A stretch of 64,000 nt of DNA from Leptospira sp. WS92.C1. GTDB lineage: Bacteria; Spirochaetota; Leptospiria; Leptospirales; Leptospiraceae. A program made the translations under genes and the position numbers. Below the pieces are notes generated by a model, which saw nothing but the letters and a program-made list of their open reading frames with translations, did no database searches and had not been told where the DNA came from. The stretch lies in the NCBI RefSeq assembly GCF_040833975.1, contig NZ_CP162130.1, positions 881,501 through 945,500 of the forward strand. The letters run 5' to 3'. Shown one piece after another: positions 17,655-25,438 of this stretch; within the stretch, counting starts at the first letter, position 1, and the number at the start of each line of letters is the position of its first letter.

Positions 17655-19889
17655 ATGTCCAGGCTGCTTGATCGGTTTAAAAAAAAATCTAAGAAACAAA
17701 TTCTTTGGGAAGAACTTCCGAATCTGCATTCGGAAACGGAAGACCCCGATTTACTGATTCGCGATCTGATTTCTAACAAATTGGCGTTGGGAATTCGTGA
17801 GGTCGTATTTTGTCTTCCCGGTAAAGAAGCCGAATCTCTGAAAAAATCTCATGACTTTTTAAGATTGATTCGGGATTTGAAACACGGCGGTTTTTTGATC
17901 TCTTCCGCGGATAGTGATAAAACGCTGCATGGGAGCGGAGAAACTTCGGAAAAGTTTTTTCATTTTTTAAAAAATCGATCTCATTCCTCTCTTTGTCTGG
18001 TTTGGACCGGAGAGGGACTTGCGCATGAGCTGGAATTACAATATTCCGAATTTCTAAAACATCAAGATCATACTCGTATTTATGAAGAAGAAGCGGAGCC
18101 GTTTCGTCCTTCGCGTTTTACGATTCGAGTCAAATTACTCACAATCGTGTCCGCGATCATCATGATCAGCATGAGTTTGATGATTACGATGGCCACGTAT
18201 TTCTTTCGAAAATACAGCGAGATTCTCATCCAAGAATACAATCTTTCTCTCGCGAGAATGACCGGGCTTCAGCTCAGCGGGCAACTCAAAGAGACAACCC
18301 GCAAGATTCAAGACTTTCGTCCCGCAGAATCCGAAAAATTCTTTAGGGCGAATCATCATGCGGTCGCTTACGTAAAATTCAAATTAAAATCGGGGGAACC
18401 CGTTCGAGAGATTAGTTCCCTTTTTTGGAATCTTAAATTTTTAAAAAACAATTCCGTTTCGGGCGTTCCCGATCCGGAAACGTTAAAAACCGCTTTGGAA
18501 AAAGCGTCCACGCGTTTGTCCGGAACATTAGAAGTACTGAATGTTTCTTCTGAATTCGGTTTCCCAGCTGTCGCTGTTCTTTTGCCCGTAACGGACGGTT
18601 CCGAAATCTCGGGTCTTATTTTTTCCGCTACCGAATTTTTGAACTCTTTTCTTTCCGTAAGACAGACGGATTTTTTTCAGATGTTTGTCGTGGATTCTTC
18701 CGGAAATTTGATCGCGCATTCGAACGACAAGGAAGCGATCTCGGGCAAGGATTATAAAAAACATCCCCTTGTGGAAAACATGTTGCGAAGTCCGTCGGAT
18801 AACGGTTCTCAACGATTCGATTTTGAAGACAGGGAAGTATTGGGTTCGTATCAGCAATTGGAGGTGGGCGGTCTCGGAATCATTTCCACGTTAGACGCTG
18901 ATCTTGCGTTTGAAGTTGTGTATAAGATTCGAAGGCAGAATCTTTTGATCATGATTTCAGTCTTATCCGTCGCATTTTTTGTCGTTTTTGTTTTTTCAAG
19001 ATCCCTTACGATCCCGATCATTCAACTTCTTTCGGCAACTCGAAAAGTGGAACAGGGAAATTACGCGGTGGATATCCGTCCCACGACTCACGACGAGGTC
19101 GGGGTTCTCACCAATTCATTTCTACGAATGGCAAGAGGGTTGGAGGAACGAGAAAAAATCAAAAGCACTTTTGGCAAGTTTGTAAACAAGGAAATTGCGG
19201 AAAGAGCCTTGTCCTCCGATTTGAAATTGGGCGGAGAAAATCGCGAAGTTACCGTATTTTTTTCGGATTTGAGAAATTTTACCGGTATGTCCGAGAAGAT
19301 GAAACCGGAAGAAGTGGTCGAATTTTTAAACCAATATTTTACCGAGATGGTGGAATGTATCTATCTGACACAAGGCATCGTGGATAAGTTTATCGGAGAC
19401 GCGGTCATGGCTCACTGGGGCGCTCTCGTTTACGACGGGCACGAACCAAAAAACGCAATTAACTCCGCTTTGTTGATGAGAAGAGCCTTGGTAGAATTCA
19501 ACATACAAGGTACAAAGATCGGGCGTCCGTTTACGCGCTTCGGTTGCGGGATCAATTCGGGTCCGGTTATCGTGGGGCAGATCGGTTCCGAGAAAAAACT
19601 GGAATTTACAGTGATCGGCGACACAGTCAATCTTGCTTCTCGAATCGAATATCTGAACAAGGAATTTGGAACCGATATTCTGATTTCCGAAAGTACATAT
19701 GAACAGACAAAGGATCATTTTTACTTTGTGGAACTTCCCCCCGTTTGGATTCGCGGTAAGGAAAAACCGCAAAAGATCTACGCAGTTTTAGGTTGGAAAG
19801 ACGATCAGGATTGTCCCAAGTCTTTGGAAGAGCTGCGCACGTTATGCGGAATTCCCGATCCTGAAAAACCCTCCAGGTCATTGGCATGA
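17655..19889 (+). CDS. membrane class III adenylate/guanylate cyclase with periplasmic sensor and HAMP domain
   Basis: 744 residues. A cytoplasmic N-terminal part (~1-155) is followed by TM1 (~160-183), a periplasmic Cache-like sensor (~185-428), TM2 (~430-450), HAMP (~450-505) and a class III cyclase domain (~530-715). The metal-binding Asp residues are seen in FFSDLRNFTG and KFIGDAVMAHWG. The transition-state NLASR is present (VIGDTVNLASRIE). The KLEFTVIGDT segment has Lys and Thr at the purine-selecting positions, fitting an adenylate cyclase of the Lys/Thr type. Leptospira encode many such cyclases. The start follows an AAGG site. The gene ends in an ATGA overlap with the FecR-like gene, so the two are translationally coupled; the output cAMP effector is not in the window. 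Confidence 0.9.
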   Translation: MSRLLDRFKKKSKKQILWEELPNLHSETEDPDLLIRDLISNKLALGIREVVFCLPGKEAESLKKSHDFLRLIRDLKHGGFLISSADSDKTLHGSGETSEKFFHFLKNRSHSSLCLVWTGEGLAHELELQYSEFLKHQDHTRIYEEEAEPFRPSRFTIRVKLLTIVSAIIMISMSLMITMATYFFRKYSEILIQEYNLSLARMTGLQLSGQLKETTRKIQDFRPAESEKFFRANHHAVAYVKFKLKSGEPVREISSLFWNLKFLKNNSVSGVPDPETLKTALEKASTRLSGTLEVLNVSSEFGFPAVAVLLPVTDGSEISGLIFSATEFLNSFLSVRQTDFFQMFVVDSSGNLIAHSNDKEAISGKDYKKHPLVENMLRSPSDNGSQRFDFEDREVLGSYQQLEVGGLGIISTLDADLAFEVVYKIRRQNLLIMISVLSVAFFVVFVFSRSLTIPIIQLLSATRKVEQGNYAVDIRPTTHDEVGVLTNSFLRMARGLEEREKIKSTFGKFVNKEIAERALSSDLKLGGENREVTVFFSDLRNFTGMSEKMKPEEVVEFLNQYFTEMVECIYLTQGIVDKFIGDAVMAHWGALVYDGHEPKNAINSALLMRRALVEFNIQGTKIGRPFTRFGCGINSGPVIVGQIGSEKKLEFTVIGDTVNLASRIEYLNKEFGTDILISESTYEQTKDHFYFVELPPVWIRGKEKPQKIYAVLGWKDDQDCPKSLEELRTLCGIPDPEKPSRSLA

Positions 19890-21487
19890 ATTTATATTCC
19901 AAATTTAGAAAGGAGATTCAAGTAGGACTGTTTTCCTTACTTGTGGTTACGTTTTCTCTTTTTCTATTTTGGAAGGAAGAGACCACCGGTTTCGACGAAG
20001 GAAGAAAGGAAACCGTCGGCAATATCACGTTTAAATATAGAACTGCGCAGAGAAAATTTTCGGATCGTATGATTTGGCAGGACGTGGAACAGAATTTTCC
20101 AATCTTCAATCACGATTCTGTACGAACGGACGAATTATCGGAAGCGGTTGTGACTTTGGTATCCGGAACCAAATTCGAACTCGATCCGAGATCGATGATC
20201 GTCATCAATCTAAAAGAGGAAGAGGAACTTTTGGAATTGGAGGAAGGATCTGTTCGAGTCCAATCTTCAAAGTCCGTAAGTTTAATCTCCGGCAAAAACG
20301 AACTTAAGTCAGGAAACGAATCCAGTCTGTTTCGCGTAACGCGTGACGAAACCAAAGGAGAAAATCTAGTAGAATCTTCTCAAGGAAATCTGAAATGGAT
20401 CAGCTCCGGAAAGGAAACCGGAACGATCAAAGAAGGAGAAAAAGCGAGAGTTGGAAACGACGTTTTGCATCCGATCCGGGAGGAATGGGAATTGATCGAG
20501 CCGACCGACAATCACAGGATCTTTCCGGAAACGGGAGAGGCAAAGATCGGATTTCGATGGAAGTCGGGAATCGGCGAGGAGACCGGACTTTTAGAAGTGT
20601 CTTTGAGCAGAAGTTTTACTCCGCTCATTCTCAAAAAAGAATTCAAGGGAGACTCCAGCGAAGTCCATCTTCCCGAAGGAATTTATTATTGGAGATTGAT
20701 TTCTTTCGATAAGAAAAAAATTTCCGGAACTCGAAAGTTCCGAATTCTACCCAACCCTCCCGTAACACTTCTTTTTCCTTTGAAGAATACGAGTCTGGAA
20801 GGAAGCGTCTTACAATCCTTTCGATGGAAACCTTCTCGTTTGGCAACCGGTTATATCTTGGAAATATCAGAATCCACCGATTTTAAATCCGGACTTCGAC
20901 AACTCACCGTTTTTAAAACTTCGATTTCGATTCCACTTTCCGAAGGAAAGTATCATTGGAGGGTTCGCGCTTTTTCGGTTTTACCCGGAACGTCATCCGT
21001 CTCCGAAACAAGATCCTTTCAGGTGGAAAAAACCGAAGTCGTTTCGACAAATTCAACTCCACAAGGAACTCAAACTGCCGAAACCGAAACGACTCTTCAA
21101 AAGCAGGAAGCAAATTCCGCTAACGCAAAACCTGTAAAAAAAGAAACAGCTTTGCCAACGCTGGTGTTCCCCTCAAAAGGAGGCATCGTGGATATGACCG
21201 GAAAGAATTCTCTCGTATTTCGCTGGAAACATAGCCCCATGTCTAAGACAACAAAATGGAGTCTAAGTTTATACGGAACTTCGGGAGAATCCATTTTAAA
21301 ACAATCGGTAAACGGAGAATCGTTTCGACTCAACGACTTGAGCGTTTTGGATGTGGGAAAATTCTCTTGGTCGCTGACTCAGGACGGAAACGAATCCAAT
21401 CGGGCGATCGGGGAATTTAAAATTGTGTTGAGAGAAGATCTGGCCGCTCCGGAAACGAAGACGACCGGAAAAAAAGGGGATGAATAG
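19886..21487 (+). CDS. FecR-domain envelope protein with repeated beta-sandwich modules
   Basis: 533 residues, one N-terminal membrane anchor (VGLFSLLVVTFSLFLFW, ~13-29) and a large periplasmic part. Residues ~75-190 fit a FecR-type beta domain (SEAVVTLVSGTKFELDPRSM, LEEGSVRVQSS, LISGKNEL, IKEGEKARVG). They are followed by three fibronectin-III-like repeats with the recurring 'Y-x-W-R' pattern (EGIYYWRLISF, EGKYHWRVRAF, VGKFSWSLTQ). A Thr/Lys/Glu-rich linker lies at ~385-425. Many Leptospira genomes pair such FecR proteins with a cyclase. The ATGA overlap with the cyclase gene upstream suggests the protein feeds an envelope signal to the cyclase sensor; that is inference. The ORF is intact. 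Confidence 0.8.
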   Translation: MNLYSKFRKEIQVGLFSLLVVTFSLFLFWKEETTGFDEGRKETVGNITFKYRTAQRKFSDRMIWQDVEQNFPIFNHDSVRTDELSEAVVTLVSGTKFELDPRSMIVINLKEEEELLELEEGSVRVQSSKSVSLISGKNELKSGNESSLFRVTRDETKGENLVESSQGNLKWISSGKETGTIKEGEKARVGNDVLHPIREEWELIEPTDNHRIFPETGEAKIGFRWKSGIGEETGLLEVSLSRSFTPLILKKEFKGDSSEVHLPEGIYYWRLISFDKKKISGTRKFRILPNPPVTLLFPLKNTSLEGSVLQSFRWKPSRLATGYILEISESTDFKSGLRQLTVFKTSISIPLSEGKYHWRVRAFSVLPGTSSVSETRSFQVEKTEVVSTNSTPQGTQTAETETTLQKQEANSANAKPVKKETALPTLVFPSKGGIVDMTGKNSLVFRWKHSPMSKTTKWSLSLYGTSGESILKQSVNGESFRLNDLSVLDVGKFSWSLTQDGNESNRAIGEFKIVLREDLAAPETKTTGKKGDE

Positions 21488-22306
21488 TTGAGATCTTTCG
21501 GAAAACAAATTCTGATTTTACTCTGTATATTTATGAGTTATTCTGCATATTCGGAAGATAAAAAGTATACGTATTATATAGAATGGAACGAAGTGAAGGG
21601 GAACAACGGTTATAAAATCGAAATCCGGAAGACGTCCGCGCCGGAAACGCTAACAAACGAGGAAAAGGTTTCTACAAACAGTTTGGAATTTTTAATTCCC
21701 GCCGGTAAATATGAGTTTAGAATCTCCGCGCTCAATCGTTTTGGAAAACCGTCTTCCTGGAGTCAGTGGTCTTCGTTTTTTGTGGAACACGATCGACCCA
21801 AAAGTATGGTGGAAGCCGAAAAAAAACAGACATTTGACGAGGCTTCTACGTGGAAACTTTGGGTTCCCGCATTGCTACCGATCGAAAGAAAGGAATATAC
21901 TAAGGCTTCTCTGATCTTTCTTTGGTTTGGAGCTTTGGCTGTGGCGGGTAACGCGGAAAGAACGGCCGGAAATTCCATTGCGCAGAGCTCCACAAACGAT
22001 CCGACTTTGCTTACGTTAGCCGTCTTGACAACTCCGCTACCTGTTTCTTTGTATTTGTTTCAAAAAAGGGACGAGGAAAAAAAAGAATACAATACTCATC
22101 AAAATAATCAAGTCGGGATAGGGGTATTAGCCCTTTTGAGTTACGGTTTGAACGTATGGTTGGAAAAACGTTCTTTCCATTCCGCAACCGTTTTGATAGA
22201 ATCGAAACCGGAAGGTTTTTTTAAATGGAATCCCGGAACTCTGCAATCCAATTCTTTTGTTCCTTTAGGAAGAATCGAAATCAGTTTTCGAAAAGAGTTT
22301 TATTAA
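21488..22306 (+). CDS. secreted/membrane protein with fibronectin-III-like domain, third gene of cyclase operon
   Basis: 272 residues starting at a TTG directly after the stop of the FecR-like gene. It has a signal peptide (QILILLCIFMSYSAYS), then one fibronectin-III-like module (YYIEWNEVKGNNGYKIEIRK, AGKYEFRISALNRFGKPSSW). After that come predicted membrane segments (ASLIFLWFGALAVAG; LLTLAVLTTPLPVSLYLFQ; VGIGVLALLSYGLNVWL). The module resembles the repeats of the preceding protein, which supports a shared complex. I do not recognise a named family. Confidence 0.7.
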   Translation: MRSFGKQILILLCIFMSYSAYSEDKKYTYYIEWNEVKGNNGYKIEIRKTSAPETLTNEEKVSTNSLEFLIPAGKYEFRISALNRFGKPSSWSQWSSFFVEHDRPKSMVEAEKKQTFDEASTWKLWVPALLPIERKEYTKASLIFLWFGALAVAGNAERTAGNSIAQSSTNDPTLLTLAVLTTPLPVSLYLFQKRDEEKKEYNTHQNNQVGIGVLALLSYGLNVWLEKRSFHSATVLIESKPEGFFKWNPGTLQSNSFVPLGRIEISFRKEFY

Positions 22307-22326
22307 TTTATCACAAAATAAATCAG

Positions 22327-23049
22327 ATGATCATTGTGTTAAATCGTATTCAAAAAACTATATATATTTTTCTTTTAAACGTTCTGTTTTTATTCGGATG
22401 TTCCGCTCCGTTTCCGAAGTTGAGTTCGAGTGTGTTGCTCTTGGGTCTTTTGAATCCAAACGGAATCCTGATCTCTACGGATCCGAATCTTGCATTGAAG
22501 TATATTTTTATCACAACCGGAACCTTTTCGGGACAACTCGGTGCGGGAACGGTCGGCGGCGGCGATACGATTTGCGCCAATGAGAAAAATGCAAATTTTT
22601 CAGCTCTTCCCGGCGCGGGAACCGACTACAAGGCATTGATCGCGTCTCAGGTCGTACCGATTCGAAGGGCCTGTAACGCAACGGCGAACTGCACAAATCG
22701 AGCGGAGAACAGCGATTGGGTTCTTTTGCCCAATCAGGATTATTATCTCGGAACGGTTGCGTCTCCTATCAAAACGTTTACCACAAATTCGGCAGGGATC
22801 GTGGTGTTCCCCGCTCCCGGTTTGATCGTTCCGATGGATCCCGCCGCGGGTACAATCTGGTGGACTGGATTGGAATCGGGTTGGTTATCGAGTGCGGATC
22901 ATTGTACGAACTGGACGGATGGAACGGCAGGCGCCGGTTTTAATAACGGCCAGAACGGAGTCGGAAATACCCTGTCCGAGACCGCGATTGCCGCCACATT
23001 TTCGGACGCCTGCGATCAACCGAAACACCTTGTCTGTGTAAGACAATAA
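22327..23049 (+). CDS. DUF1554 domain lipoprotein
   Basis: 240 residues from the ATG at 22327. The frame is open upstream, but that part lies inside the previous gene. The lipobox is LFLFGC. The mature part has the Leptospira DUF1554 pattern: KYIFITTGTFSGQLG, a 'D-T-I-C-A-N-E-K' cysteine after a Gly-rich stretch, DYKALIAS, NSDWVLLPNQDYY, IWWTGLESGW and paired cysteines to the C-terminal CDQPKHLVCVRQ. This domain is a lectin-like fold found in many expanded Leptospira surface lipoproteins; individual functions are mostly unknown. It lies 20 bases after the cyclase operon and may be co-transcribed. Confidence 0.85.
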   Translation: MIIVLNRIQKTIYIFLLNVLFLFGCSAPFPKLSSSVLLLGLLNPNGILISTDPNLALKYIFITTGTFSGQLGAGTVGGGDTICANEKNANFSALPGAGTDYKALIASQVVPIRRACNATANCTNRAENSDWVLLPNQDYYLGTVASPIKTFTTNSAGIVVFPAPGLIVPMDPAAGTIWWTGLESGWLSSADHCTNWTDGTAGAGFNNGQNGVGNTLSETAIAATFSDACDQPKHLVCVRQ

Positions 23050-23474
23050 ATCGATCCGTATTTTTTGTTTTTCCAATCCATTTTCTTTGACGATCTTTTG
23101 AAAGAGAGCTAACGTGTATTTTTCAAATTCTTTTTTCGAACACGATCTGAGTCGGTTTTGTCGTATTGCGCTTTCGGATCGATTTCATTCTTAGAATATT
23201 ACGAAAAAATAACTTTTTACGAATCAAGGGCGAATTCGTATGTTCTTATCAAGAATGAACTTCTATTTTAAAATTTCTTAAAAAAGAGACTGTATCTTGA
23301 CTCGATCAGGATAGAATTTATATTCGGTATATTTTGAATTTGACTTTTTGAAGAGCACAGTTCGATTTAAAAATGGAAGAAATAATTTTTTTTGAATGTG
23401 ATGGGAGTTAGAATTTTGCCAATTGGCCGAAATTGTCGATATGGAAGATGTTTTGTAATGGAGAATTCTCTTTG
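23050..23474. other. intergenic, no gene seen
   Basis: AT-rich, with stop codons in all frames. One copy of TTAGAATATTACGAAA-like sequence near 23191-23206 recurs at about 37960-37974. Confidence 0.4.
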
Positions 23475-23938
23475 ATGAATACGAGCCCGATCCAAAAAAT
23501 ATCGATTTTCTATTTCGAAGTTTTGTTTCTCCTTTTCTCATCGATACAATGTCAGAACGGCATTGACGGACCTCAAGTAGTGAATGACGAGGAGTTTCAA
23601 CGTAGGAGAAATAGTTACATTCAAATAAAAACCACGATTTGCCTTCCCTCGGATGCTTTGCAGACAATTCAAGAAAAACGGATTTTTTGACACTTATACT
23701 CATTGGTCTGGGAGAACAAGTCGGCAAACGCTTTCCTGATCAGAGCGCGTATTACATGAAAAAAGACGTTGAATATTGCGAGAGGAGTCTATTTATGACC
23801 CCTTGCGGAAATTCATATGAAGATTTTATAATCAATCATGCCTCAACTTTGATTCAATCCTGCAATCCGAAAGTGGCGTGTATGGGCGGTAAGAATCATT
23901 TTGCAACCGGGACTTTTTGTATCGATTGGGATCGATGA
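23475..23938 (+). pseudogene. small lipoprotein gene split by a frameshift in a T6 run
   Basis: The first part (ATG 23475, GGAG upstream) encodes a signal peptide ending LLFSSIQC, a plausible lipobox, and continues to a TGA at 23688-23690 just after CGGATTTTTTGA. The remaining coding content (DQSAYYMKKDVEYCERSLF, CGNSYEDFIINHASTLIQSC, ending CIDWDR) is in the frame one base back and runs to 23938. Adding one T to the T6 run joins the two into one protein of about 150 residues with an even number of cysteines. So this is either a genuine loss-of-function or phase-variation-like slip, or a sequencing error. I do not recognise the family. Confidence 0.65.
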
Positions 23939-24104
23939 GATGTAGAGCCTATACGGTTTTATATACAATCGACAGCTTAAGTTTGAATTCGATTTGATCC
24001 TTTTTTGATTTGAAATTTTTCCGATCTTAGAAGGTTTGAAAAATTCGATCCGCTTGATTTTGTAGATTTACAAATCGAATTTACGATTTCACAGACGAGA
24101 TCGT

Positions 24105-25430
24105 TTATTGTTTTTTAGAAAGAGTCTCGGCAATGTTTCGAAGTTCGGTTTCATCCGGTCCGTATAAATTCCATTGAATCACATCCGCGCCGCGGAATCG
24201 TTTCCAACGCCATTCCAAATCGGAATTCGCTCGTTGTGGAGCGAACGCCGAAATATTTGCCAGTTCCACCGCCGTGGTGTTTTTATTTTCGTCGACGGAA
24301 TACCACCAAAGAAGAATCGGTTTCGCACCCGAAGGACTGGAGAGCTGCGCCCGTTTGAATCCCTTTTGTTCTTCTTGTTCCACAAAAGAAAAACCGACTG
24401 CCTCAAAACAGATTCTGGGATCGTGCCCGGTTCCGATTGCGAACAAATCCCGCTTTAGTATGAGGTAGTTTTCCCTGGAACGATAGACTGCAATTCTCGA
24501 ATCGCTTAGAATCGAATCCGCATCCAACTGGAACGAAAGAATTTTAGAAGGCCAAGAATGTTGCTTGAATGGCAATAGATGATTTCCCAAGAGAACCGAG
24601 GTCATTAAGAGAAGTAAAAGCAACCACGCGATTTTGGGAGGAGAATATAAGGTGATATCTCGAAACGTCGAAGTTTGTTTTTGCGAAGGATTGGAAAAAA
24701 TCAAGGCAATGGTAACTAACGGTGTGATGACCCCGCAGATAAAAAATACCAAACCGACAAACTCATGTTTCCAAGAGTTTGCCGGAATTTGAAATAGAAC
24801 GAGAATGCATACTCGGATCAAATTTGAAAAAAACCAAAGAGGCAAGATCAGACACGCAATTAAAATTTTCCCTGTGCGATTGGCACGAAGAGCAAAGGCC
24901 GCCGCAATGAGAACGGATGCAAGTCCCATCTTCATTCCTTCGCATACACGATCGACCGTGAACCATTCCCCGCCGTAGAAAATTTGATTTCCGACCGCAG
25001 TTGTATTCGGATCGATCCATCGAATCAGCCAGGCGCTCCATTCGGTGACGATCAATCGTAGTCGATAACCGAGAAAGAGAGAACCAAATCCGGTGATCGG
25101 AGGAATTGCAAACACTAAAAACGGCGCCGGCCAAGTGAAAGTGATTCCGCTCAGATGTAAGACTGAGAGGGCGTTCCAAAACGAACCGATCCATACAAGA
25201 CTGAGTCTTTGGAATAAAACTCCAAAGATGACAAAGACAGATCCTGGTATGAGCAGCCATAGTTTCTTTCGCTCTATGTCGGAATAGGCAAAAAGAGGAA
25301 GAAACAAAAGCGGATACAATTCGAAGACGGATCGAACACTGAGTAAATTCTGCCCGACATACAACATCGGTATCGCGCAGAATAAGATCAAGATGCACAT
25401 AAAAAGAAAATATCTTTTTTGTTGTAACAT
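24105..25430 (-). CDS. xrtN: exosortase (XrtN type) with C-terminal EpsI-like domain
   Basis: 441 residues with about nine membrane segments. The exosortase catalytic residues are in place: Cys163 (RVCEGMKMG), Arg206 (SNLIRVCIL) and His222 (SWKHEFVGLVFF). Exosortases are membrane cysteine proteases that recognise PEP-CTERM-like tails on target proteins during envelope sorting. The C-terminal ~170 residues outside the membrane show GHDPRICFEAVGFS, like the EpsI domain fused to several exosortases. It sits eight bases downstream of a gene whose product ends in a PEP-CTERM-like tail and carries a VIT domain, the known partner arrangement of the XrtN system. I am confident of exosortase; the N subtype rests on that partner. 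Confidence 0.85.
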   Translation of the reverse strand: MLQQKRYFLFMCILILFCAIPMLYVGQNLLSVRSVFELYPLLFLPLFAYSDIERKKLWLLIPGSVFVIFGVLFQRLSLVWIGSFWNALSVLHLSGITFTWPAPFLVFAIPPITGFGSLFLGYRLRLIVTEWSAWLIRWIDPNTTAVGNQIFYGGEWFTVDRVCEGMKMGLASVLIAAAFALRANRTGKILIACLILPLWFFSNLIRVCILVLFQIPANSWKHEFVGLVFFICGVITPLVTIALIFSNPSQKQTSTFRDITLYSPPKIAWLLLLLLMTSVLLGNHLLPFKQHSWPSKILSFQLDADSILSDSRIAVYRSRENYLILKRDLFAIGTGHDPRICFEAVGFSFVEQEEQKGFKRAQLSSPSGAKPILLWWYSVDENKNTTAVELANISAFAPQRANSDLEWRWKRFRGADVIQWNLYGPDETELRNIAETLSKKQ

Positions 25431-25438
25431 ATTAAAAA

